NCBI GenBank assembly: GCA_949130485.1
Contig: OX422185.1
Location: forward strand, 17,735,353-17,799,352
Direction of reading: 5' to 3'
Length of the DNA stretch: 64,000 nucleotides
From: Agelas oroides
Lineage: Eukaryota > Porifera > Demospongiae > Agelasida > Agelasidae
Shown here: piece by piece, positions 36,201 through 40,900 of the stretch
Position numbering within the stretch: position 1 is the first letter of the stretch
How the letters are laid out: each line of letters begins with the position of its first letter
Notes under the pieces: model-generated
What the model saw: only the letters and a program-made list of their open reading frames with translations
What the model was told of the DNA's origin: nothing
The model's database searches: none
Program-made: the position numbers and the translations under genes

Positions 36201-37683
36201 CGTGGGGGGGCGGTGCTTGACGAAGAATTTTGAGGTCCTTCCTTGTATTATGCACCTATCAATGTTATGCCCCACTACCCCCGTATACGCATACGGGCAG
36301 AGGAAAGGCATTATAGGAGGTTTGACAAAAAGAGGCTGCCCCTATAGTTGGGGATTTGATTGCCTTTGAAGACGCCTCGAATACAGCAATGTTTTCTGTA
36401 TACAACTACACTGTATGTCAAATCTAGCCTCGTTCCCAGGCCACTCCCAGATTTTATCTTGTAGCTGTGGAGAAATATAAAATCTGGGAGTGGCCTGGAA
36501 ACGAGGCTACATCAAATCCCCAACCTTCTGCAAGGGGATTTGATCATAGAAGATGCCCTGTATACTGGGGTAATTGACATTTTAATCCCCACTATAAATC
36601 GTACTTAGTCTCGCACAGGCTGGGAGGCGCGCACAGGCTGGGCATGAGACTAGCTCGGGTAGTCTTGTCCAAGGACTGGAGGTCACAATGTTCACAAGGC
36701 AGCATCATTATAAAGTAAATTCCGGACCAATCAATGCAAAGTTTGTAAATTATAACAGTCGGGCACCATGCACCCTTGTATCTTTATCCACTGTCCACCT
36801 GACGTCACCGTACATGCCTAGGCCTTCTTCTCTGTATTGGCAAACTGAAATCGAATGCATGAAAATGAGGCTATAAATCTCCGCCGAAATCTTGGGATCT
36901 TGTACACAAATGTGGCAGTTGCAGATCCCTTGGTCTGGGCATGAGATAGCCTCGTTCCAAGGCCTCCCGCATTTTTTGTTCATCGGTTTGCATGGAAGCG
37001 GAAGAGCGGTGAGAAACAGGGAAGGCCTGGGAACACTTATCACGTGACGTGGACACGAGGTGGATGTAGGACAGGCAGTGCCCAACTAAAAATACGTGTG
37101 CAATAAACCTGAGAGTGAGTTTCTACTGGTTAAGTTAAGTGGAGTACTTTCGATCTTGTGAACATCTGGGGTCCTGTATAGTAGTGGAACATTCAACAAC
37201 GAAGTCTAGTTCGCTATTTGATCGAAGACCCCTCCCCCCTCCCCGCCCAACGTCCACCTTGCGTCCACCTGACGTCATTCATGTGATAAGTGTTCCTAGA
37301 CCTTCCCCGTTTTCGTCGCTCTTCCACTTCTTCTCAGTATCCTACTGAATGCAAAACAAAGAGCTAAAAACGAGGAAGGCCTGGGAACAAGGCTAGCCAG
37401 ACTAAGACTAAGGTTCTGTGGTTCTACTTCCTTCAAGTGAAATTTAATTTGCTTAATTACATCTGCCAATTCCGCTTTGTCAATCTGAGTGCATCATTTC
37501 AGCCAATTCCAAGCCTTATGTACGTGCGGCTTCTCACAGGTTGCAAACAAACGGAATCACCCTCACAAAACCACCCCGCAAACTTACAGCTCTTTTTCCA
37601 GAAAACAGCCCCTTGTCCACGTAGATTTCCGAAACTTCTTCATATTCTGGCGGCTTCTCTGGAGCTGGGGGTCGCTTTGCCAT
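12035..37683 (-). CDS. Three-pass membrane protein, 157 aa, 5 exons (minus-strand paralog)
   Basis: Exons in transcript order, all on the minus strand: 37588-37683, 33026-33073, 31598-31676, 30170-30195 and 12035-12259. They total 474 nt including the stop, with phases 0,0,1,0. Splice sites are strong (GCT|gtaagt, gcacag|AAA, GTG|gtaagt, tcacag|CTG, T|gtgagt, tttacag|TG, TTG|gtaagt, ccacag|ATA). The protein has a cytosolic-type N-tail with a PPEY motif (11-14). TM1 is about 34-58, starting [11 protein letters not shown]2 is about 66-88, YFLLIINLI onward. TM3 is about 96-119, with W98, IFV and TTDI. A C-tail follows with three N-glycosylation sequons (N135, N145, N152) and two cysteines, fitting an outside C-terminus. 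Every exon has a counterpart of equal or near-equal length in the plus-strand gene at 37948. I recognise no named family. The 17.9-kb last intron is the weakest link. Confidence 0.8.
12343..12514 (+). repeat. (GATA)n microsatellite
   Basis: About 170 bp of GATA with occasional GACA and GGTA units. On the minus strand it is a pyrimidine-rich (TATC)n run about 85 nt upstream of the last exon of the membrane gene. Confidence 0.95.
12575..12885. mobile_element. F13 half-element
   Basis: Closely matches the left half of the 18113-18786 element (CCGTGCCGTGCAATATCACA, then GTGCGTTCGAACGGCGAG), with no matching right arm. A short GTTGCCATGGTGATGGCTAC hairpin follows at 13047-13122. Confidence 0.75.
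13130..14620. other. Intronic DNA without a gene
   Basis: AT-rich. It holds the F3 fragment and, at 13290-13360 on the minus strand, a sequence ending GAAACATTGCC that weakly resembles Penelope-type ends. I see no exon. Confidence 0.4.
13572..13810. mobile_element. F3-type fragment
   Basis: ATCTCGTTCCCAGACCCCAC, then GGTCTGGTGAACCAAGTCAA, CTAGCAACGTTC and GTAAGGGAAGTGCT. These are arm sequences shared with 25297-25718 and 50358-50680. The far end is missing. Confidence 0.55.
14625..14671. mobile_element. F2 short palindrome
   Basis: TAGCCTCATTCCCAGG faces CCTGGGAATGAGGCTA with almost no interior. Confidence 0.7.
14908..14985. mobile_element. F2 element with 9-bp target duplication
   Basis: TAGCCTTGTTCCCAGGC faces CCTGGGAACGAGGCTA. 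The nine bases on each side (CGGCAATGT and AGGCAATGT) match at eight positions. Confidence 0.75.
16029..16277. mobile_element. F1 element, copy 2
   Basis: Full length. CAAGAGCGCATAAGAACAGG faces CCCATTCTTATGCGCTCTTG. Flanks CTACACA and CTACACC suggest a 7-bp duplication. Confidence 0.85.
16597..16987 (+). repeat. Minisatellite, unit about 25-30 bp
   Basis: GGTACCAAATGCATTTGTTA followed by AGTT and a short variable spacer, repeated about 13 times. Length variation lies in the spacer (TTAGATGTA, CATA or TAGA). Confidence 0.9.
17371..17565. mobile_element. F7 plus F8 composite palindromes
   Basis: An F7 palindrome (17371-17457, with GTTGCCTAGGTAAC) abuts an F8 hairpin. In F8, TAGTTAAATCCCTCCCTGGG faces CCCAGGGAGGGATTTAACTA around GTGTCGGGCTACGCCCGACAC. 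The same F7-F8 order recurs at 30326-30495, so the two are probably one element. Confidence 0.65.
18113..18786. mobile_element. F13 long-arm palindromic element
   Basis: About 670 bp. The left half (ATTATCCAGTTGGTATTTCTAC, then GCCGTGCAATATC) returns inverted on the right (GATATTGCACGGC, then GTAGAAATATGAACTGGATAAT). The arms are about 310 bp. Outer inverted flanks (17685-17714 against 18886-18920, CATTAATGGCTTCCATATAT) enlarge the symmetric region. Confidence 0.75.
19247..19482. mobile_element. F1 element, copy 3 (degraded)
   Basis: GCAAGAGTGCGTAGGAAAGG faces CCTGTTCTTTCCTTATTGC. The internal arms GAGTAAGAGCGTGTAACTCC and GGAGTTACATACTCTTACTC are well kept. Confidence 0.8.
19531..20108. mobile_element. 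578-bp element with 19-bp perfect inverted ends
   Basis: GGGGCGAGCCTGAGCAAGC (left) equals the reverse complement of the right end. An internal frame at 19629-19853 (74 codons, starting [20 protein letters not shown]) has no family I know, and no splice context supports it as a host gene. Part of the right arm also recurs near 35500-35540. Confidence 0.6.
20190..20425 (+). repeat. Left copy of a 4-kb-apart inverted repeat
   Basis: GTGCACCCGCTAGGGTTT, then TGGACATATTTAAGGACAAG and a G-rich end. The reverse complement lies at 24487-24705. The pair brackets about 4 kb containing the nested elements. Confidence 0.7.
20471..20725. mobile_element. F5 element, copy 2
   Basis: Palindromic. CTTCCACTAAGGCGGGGCTC faces GGGCCCCACCCATAGTGGAAG. 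Flanked on the right by a short direct duplication of AACGATGTTTGATTTGGCTG. Confidence 0.75.
20819..21418. mobile_element. F3 element interrupted by F4
   Basis: It starts TAGTCTCGTGCACAGACCCC and should end with a GGTCTGGGCAC...AGACTA arm. That arm is split by the F4 insertion at 21072-21394. Confidence 0.6.
21072..21394. mobile_element. F4 element with perfect 9-bp target duplication
   Basis: TAGTCTCGCGACCAGCCGGA faces CAGCTGGTCACGAGACTA, and long arms continue (GGAAAATCCGTCTGGTAACG against CGTTACCAGACGGATTTTCC). CTGGGCACC lies immediately outside both ends (21063-21071 and 21395-21403). A 9-bp duplication points to the Mutator-like superfamily. Confidence 0.85.
22276..22970. mobile_element. 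695-bp inverted-repeat element
   Basis: AAGGTTACGGGATACAGTTT faces AAACTGTATCCAGCAACCTT, with arms of about 55 bp. A 108-codon open frame (22466-22792) has no recognisable motif. Confidence 0.7.
22971..23566. mobile_element. 596-bp inverted-repeat element
   Basis: AAGGTTACGATGAAC at the left is the exact reverse complement of the right end. It abuts the preceding element with no spacer, and both begin AAGGTTACG. Confidence 0.65.
23575..24222. mobile_element. 648-bp element containing an F10-like insertion
   Basis: The left end GCTTTAGTTAATGGACATTT matches the right end inverted (AAAACGTTAACTAAAGTTGC). Inside, 23776-24175 starts ACCGTATAGGC and ends CCGGCTATATGGT with TTTGGCAGTTT repeats, a diverged F10 relative. 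Confidence 0.6.
24487..24705 (-). repeat. Right copy of a 4-kb-apart inverted repeat
   Basis: Reverse complement of 20190-20425, including CTTGTCCTTAAATATGTCCA and AAACCCTAGCGGGTGCAC. Confidence 0.7.
24711..24982. mobile_element. F9 element (left part missing)
   Basis: GTTTATTGCCGTCTGTATTG, then the inverse CAATACAGACGGCAACAAAC, then the F9 tail with TTGCAGTACCTGATACG and CGGCTTTTTATAAACTGCG. Confidence 0.7.
25297..25718. mobile_element. F3 element, full length
   Basis: TAGTCTTGTGCCCAGCCTGC faces GGGTCTGGGCACGAGACTA. The interior carries AAGTTGAATTTCTTGGGC and its inverse CCCAAGAAATTCAACTTGGT. Confidence 0.7.
26401..26505 (-). mobile_element. F11 element with hammerhead-like core, copy 1
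   Basis: Inverted ends GAGAAGGTTATCTATTACC and GGCAATAGATAACCTTCTC. On the minus strand, 26449-26481 reads CTGATGA, then a CGACTG/CAGTCG stem-loop, then AAACGTC. These are the pieces of a hammerhead ribozyme core as found in Penelope-like and retrozyme elements. Confidence 0.55.
26796..27055 (+). mobile_element. tRNA-derived SINE
   Basis: A tRNA-like head (A-box GCCTATTGGTTAAAGCACTGG, B-box GCGTTCCAGTCCC) is followed by a body with GGAGGGGACGTTAAGCTGTC and GGTCCCGGGGA. That domain resembles the conserved central region of several invertebrate SINE families. It is bracketed by two ~90-bp direct copies of its flank (26713-26799 and 27060-27150). Confidence 0.75.
27173..28119. mobile_element. 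947-bp element with 19-bp perfect inverted ends
   Basis: CAGTCTACACGCAGACCTC at the left is exactly inverted at the right. TAAT-type bases flank both ends. The interior has no frame I recognise (longest about 71 codons at 27588). Confidence 0.7.
28211..28602. mobile_element. F10 element, copy 2
   Basis: TACCGTATAGCGCTAAATTT faces AAATTTAGCGCTATACGGTA, with inner arms TTCGCGAAATTATTTCAACG and CGCGAAATTATTTCAATGAA. TA flanks. Confidence 0.8.
28776..29012 (+). repeat. 92-bp direct duplication
   Basis: ACCACATCTTCCTACTATTA through CACATAGAATAGTCC occurs at 28776-28867 and 28919-29012, about 97% alike, 143 bp apart. Confidence 0.85.
29480..29863. mobile_element. F2 composite element with TCTACCTAGGTAGA arms
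   Basis: CTAGTCTCATTCCCAGGCCT, then TTATCACGTGAATGACGTC, then CTACCTAGGTAGACAGAGGG, all mirrored on the right (CTATCTAGGTAGATACTGAC, GTCATTCACGTGATAAAAT). Close relatives are at 38525 and, more distantly, 36947. Confidence 0.65.
29881..30018. mobile_element. Short element with CCGTGAAATCGGGATA-type ends
   Basis: TACCATAAAACCGGGATATT faces ATATTATCCCGATTTCACGGTA. The interior repeats GGTGCTTATA. Confidence 0.55.
30170..30195 (-). CDS. Microexon 4 of the minus-strand membrane gene (26 nt)
   Basis: 26 nt between ctgtttacag and gtaagttg. With the split codon (T+TG) it encodes L-STGVTLLL. The partner's exon 4 is also exactly 26 nt in the same phase. Sense reading of neighbouring repeats would hide it from ORF-based gene finding. 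Confidence 0.8.
30326..30495. mobile_element. F7 plus F8 composite, second copy
   Basis: An F7 palindrome (ACCTGTTACCTAGGCAAC facing GTTGCCTAGGTAACAGGT) is followed by a degraded F8 hairpin (CCTTCCCTGCTGGGGTGG and GACCACCCCCC). It lies about 130 nt upstream of microexon 4 of the minus-strand gene. Confidence 0.6.
30514..30770. mobile_element. F1 element, copy 4
   Basis: CAAGAGTGCATAAGAACGGG faces CCACCCGTTCTTATGCCCTC. Full-length inner arms. Confidence 0.8.
30920..31210 (+). other. CpG-rich segment with a small basic ORF
   Basis: A 72-bp unit (GGTACTGGT...GGAGGCGATCGA...GAGAGCCGAAA) occurs twice. It runs into a 44-codon frame at 31074-31208 starting [20 protein letters not shown], highly basic. 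It lies inside intron 3 of the minus-strand membrane gene on the opposite strand. It could be a transposon remnant or a first exon. I do not recognise it. Confidence 0.3.
31437..31514. mobile_element. Pogo/Tigger-like mini element
   Basis: TATAGTCCAACTTTGATTATC faces ATAATTGAGGTGGACTGTA, the typical look of pogo-family ends with TA flanks, with only about 25 bp between. Confidence 0.5.
31598..31676 (-). CDS. Exon 3 of the minus-strand membrane gene (79 nt)
   Basis: Encodes [10 protein letters not shown], then IRYHQPR, then YFLLIINLI, plus one base of a split codon. The acceptor directly abuts about 430 nt of CCCTCC-type array on the sense strand. The donor is gtgagt. Phase 1 at the end matches the partner's exon 3. 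Confidence 0.85.
31678..32100 (+). repeat. GGGAGGA purine array (CCCTCC on the gene's sense strand)
   Basis: Over 400 bp of nearly pure purine with GGGAGGGGAAG higher-order units. In the minus-strand gene it is the pyrimidine tract of intron 2, ending at the exon 3 acceptor. Confidence 0.95.
32681..32886. mobile_element. F15 palindrome, interrupted copy
   Basis: TAGTCTATCAAGCTAGACCC with CTCACCCTCCAG faces TGAGAGATGGTCTGGCTTGA and TAGACTA. About 90 bp, including a second GGGTGAGAGAGGGTCTAGC hairpin, lie between. The intact form is at 58264-58340. Confidence 0.6.
33026..33073 (-). CDS. Exon 2 of the minus-strand membrane gene (48 nt)
   Basis: Encodes [16 protein letters not shown] between cgcacag and gtaagt. 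The partner's exon 2 is also 48 nt and encodes KYVLGVFLAFVIFNLV. On the sense strand the acceptor is preceded by a CA repeat and then a pyrimidine array. Confidence 0.85.
33078..33292 (+). repeat. (GT)n and GGGAGG arrays
   Basis: (GT)n at 33078-33118, a purine array at 33119-33240 and (GT)n at 33250-33290. They lie directly upstream of exon 2 of the minus-strand gene, where they read as CA and pyrimidine tracts. Confidence 0.9.
33353..33640 (+). repeat. (GGGA)n array
   Basis: GGGAGGGA and GGAAGGGAGGA runs, with a repeated GGCAGAGCATGTGAGGAAGA spacer (33525 and 33600), so the array expanded in larger blocks. Confidence 0.95.
34010..34810 (+). repeat. Long GGGAGGGGGA purine array
   Basis: About 800 bp, over 95% purine. 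A higher-order 34-bp unit (GGGGAGAGGGGGAGGGAA and AGGGAGAGGGGGAGGGAA) repeats at 34230-34370. Long open frames here are low-complexity artefacts. Confidence 0.95.
34866..35425 (+). repeat. Tandem repeat, unit about 145 bp, carrying an F2 end
   Basis: Four copies of ACTGGACTGGAGTACATGAC, then GTGGGATGGCTATGTAAC, then TAGCCTCGTTCCCAGGCC. The F2-like terminus is inside each unit, so an insertion was amplified in tandem. Confidence 0.85.
35430..36420. other. Intron 1 DNA of the minus-strand gene; no exon supported
   Basis: Contains a fragment related to the right arm of the 19531 element and the left half of an F18-type repeat (36249 onward). Two minus-strand frames (35598-35834 and 35844-36029) look vaguely protein-like but lack paired splice sites. 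Confidence 0.35.
36249..36600. repeat. Dispersed repeat copy interrupted by F2
   Basis: TATGCCCCACTACCCC, then GGGGATTTGATTGCCT, then GGGGATTTGATCATAGA and TTTTAATCCCCAC. This is the same block order as 44757-44990. An F2 element sits inside it. Confidence 0.6.
36425..36509. mobile_element. F2 element with near 9-bp target duplication
   Basis: TAGCCTCGTTCCCAGGCCAC faces GTGGCCTGGAAACGAGGCTA. Flanks TGTCAAATC and CATCAAATC match at 7 of 9. Confidence 0.75.
36947..37395. mobile_element. F2 composite element
   Basis: TAGCCTCGTTCCAAGGCCTC faces AGGCCTGGGAACAAGGCTA. Inner arms include TATCACGTGACGTGGAC and GTCCACCTGACGTCATTCAT. It ends about 190 bp from exon 1 of the minus-strand gene. Confidence 0.6.
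37588..37683 (-). CDS. Exon 1 of the minus-strand membrane gene
   Basis: Encodes 32 residues starting [19 protein letters not shown] and ending GKRA|gtaagt. The ATG lies 264 bp from the ATG of the divergent partner. An out-of-frame upstream ATG (37724-37726) opens a 28-codon frame overlapping the main start. Confidence 0.8.
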
Positions 37684-37947
37684 CTTCACAGAAGCTGTTC
37701 ACTGACTCAGAAATTGCAAAGTGCATGTGAAGACTTACAATAGCCACTCCCTTTTTCATTGAGCGCATACAAGGTATCCGTATTTTTCCGTAAACGTCTT
37801 AAAGTTGTCCGTAATTAACCGTATAGTTTCCGGATAACGTTGTCAATGTAATCTATATTTGGATACTATTGGGATATTTTTGCAACACGCTCTCGGGATA
37901 TTACCGTCTTTTCATGGTCTTGGATTGACAAACGCAGCCTTGGTAAA
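37684..37947. promoter_or_regulatory. 264-bp bidirectional promoter region
   Basis: The only DNA between the two divergent ATGs. It must carry both 5'UTRs and core promoters, unless further upstream exons exist. No TATA box is obvious. On the minus side an upstream ATG at 37724-37726 starts a 28-codon frame overlapping the main start; on the plus side a 4-codon upstream frame is present. Confidence 0.65.
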
Positions 37948-40900
37948 ATGTCAACATACGGTACTGTGGCGAGCGGTTCGGACGACAAGCAGCCGCTGTT
38001 TGCTGCCCCATCCGACGCTCCCACGCAGGAGCCAATATACCAGGAGAGAACGCAGACGAGAACTATGGTAAATGGACACATAATTTTTGGAAGGTTGAGG
38101 GGAGGGGAAGGAAAGGTTTAGGGTACACTTTGCAATTAGTTGATGGTTTGCAGAAGTAGGCCTATATTAGGGGGAGGAAGGAGACTAGTTTATATATTTG
38201 GTACAAAGCAGTTATCTAAATTCAAAGGGTAGTCACTCTATGTTTTGTGTTGAAGCGTTGCAACCGAGATTAAAATAGAATCAAGCAATCAAGGTTAAAG
38301 TGACCTCTAAATCAACCGATCAAGATGCAGGACTGCCATTTGACCTTCGAACCACTGAGAATCAAGCGATCAAAGCTTCGGAAGGGAATGGTCAAGTGAT
38401 CAAGCAGACTTTTTGTCAATTAAAAATCTTGATCGTGGTCACAAACGATTCAACAAGCGACGTATAAGTGGCTACTGTTTGCAATTGTCCAGATCTGCAT
38501 GGGGTTCTCAATGTACATATGCTGTAGCCTCATTCCCAGGCCTTGGTCACCGTCCAGTTTTTGATCGCTTGCAGTATGCAAAAACAGAAGGGGAAGGCAT
38601 GGTCCATTTTATCACGTGAATGACGTTTTGTCTACCTAGGTAGACAGAGAGCGGGAGGGGTCCCCCATCGAAAAAACGAGCTTGAGGCCTTATCTTGTAG
38701 TTTCTGCCCCAAGCACTGGAGTTTCAAATGTTTGCGAAGTGAAAAGTGTACCGCTCCTGGTTCAAAACGAAGAACGCGTGCGCGAAATGGACAAGGCCTT
38801 CCCCCTCAGTTTTGCACACTGTAAGCAATCAAAAACTGGACAGTGGGAAGGCCTGGGAACAAGGCTACACACACAAGGTGACATCATTTTTATTGCAGAG
38901 GAAGAGCGTGTATCTCTTGACACACTTTGTATAGACCTTATGCAATTGACGTCATTACCTCGCGTAACCAAACGTGAAATGGATAGTGGACGGAAATCCA
39001 GATACTATGCCGCCATTTTGAGTGGCAAAAATGACCTGTGTTCTATGGAGCGTAAGTACAGTGGAGCAGTTTGTGAGCTCCTTTCTCACCAGCATAGGAA
39101 ACGATTTTACATTTATACCCAGAATGCATAATGTCTCAACAGGACCTAACGGTCACTGAAGCAAACAAGCTTACCTGCATGTGTCATTGACGCAGTGAGC
39201 TCACAAAGTGCTTCACTGTACTTACGCTCCATAGACCACTGTCTTCCAAAATGGCGGCGTAGTGTCTGGATTTCCGTCCACTGTCCGTTTCACGTTTGGT
39301 TACGTGAGGTATTGCGTTTATACAGTATACTTGCCTCGTTCCCAGGCTCTCCCCTCCTGGGAACGAGGCTAATACTTACCTATGTTGTTTCTCTTTTCTT
39401 TTGCAGAAATATGTTCTTGGGGTGTTTCTTGCCTTTGTGATCTTCAATCTTGTGGTGAGTTATGAATAGGTAGCTGAATACCAAGAGCGCATAAGAACGA
39501 GCGGCTTGAGTAAGAGCATGTAACTCCAATAGAAGCCCGTAGTCCAGTCAAAATTATTGAACCATACTAAAGTAGATGTCATTAGGGCAGGTCAATTTAC
39601 AATGTGATATTTCACCATGGGCAAAATGTCAGTTGCCATGGGCAAAATGTCAGTTGCCATGGGCAAAATATCAGTTGCCAATGGGTAAAATATCAGTTGC
39701 CATGGGCAAAATATCAGTTGTCAAAGGTCACGGCTATAGAGTCCATGGGAGTGGCCATCCCTGGATCCCACCTCCTCACAATGTAAATTGACCTGCCCTA
39801 ATGACATCATGACCTTTCTGTAGTAGCTAGCAGGACAGCACTTTTGAATGCCCTGGAAGCTTCTGTGGTCATGGCACAACCTCAGAGGAGAAAGGTGTAA
39901 TCATCGTAGTGACATTTAGTGCAGCCAACTGGCAAACCAGCCACCCAGCTGACCAGCTGATCCACTACTTAAAGAGGGTCGTTGTGACACTTCTTTGCCT
40001 ACATTTTGCATGCAGCTGCACTGCATACTAACCCACGCCCCATGATAACCATCTATAGCACCAACCAAGAGCGCATAAGAACGGGCGGCTTGAGTAAGAG
40101 TGTGTAACTCCGTAAAATTTGAAACTGGCTAGCTTTTTCCCCCACTTTAGTATTGCAGTGTATGGACACCATTAGTTAATTGTTCACATTTTAATGATAT
40201 TCATAGTGATGAAAGGAAGTTGTGGCCACGCCCCTTGGTGGAATTGAGCTGTATGGCACTCTGTGGAGGTGGTAGCTAAACACTGCTCAGGATGGCTTGA
40301 AAAGTGTTAAAACAGGAAAAGGCACTTACGCTAAGGTGCCATACGTCAGCTAGCAGAGGGAATATCCCAAGATACCAATCCAGATCCTTGGTTTCTGATA
40401 CATGGTATTAGTCAGACCCCCCTTTCCTATTTGGAGTCTGGGTACGAGACTAGCAACTAGTGGGGTATGTGCTCTACCAAGAGTTCAGAGTGCTCTATAC
40501 CAGTATGACGTAGGCAATCAGCAGTGAATATGCTAAGCTGAGAAGTGGGCTTTAATTTGCTTTTCACTCAGCTAATTACATGTACACTAGCACCTACATG
40601 TAGAATGGCTTCATGTTAAGTACCTGCTAAGCATATTCACTGCTGATTGCCTACGACATACTGTCCAGATGGCATGTGTTGAAATACAATGAAAGTGTAG
40701 AAGAGAGATATGAGCAACATTCTTATATGTTGCCTAGGTAACAGGTTATATCAAACCATATGGGAGTCTACACTCTTACTGTTGCAGCAGATTGCCAAGT
40801 CTTGCAACAAGCACAGCTGCCAGTGGAAAACCACACAATTCATTTGTGTGTGATCATGAACTAAGGCTAAAGATAATATGTGGCAGTCACGGATAGAAAT

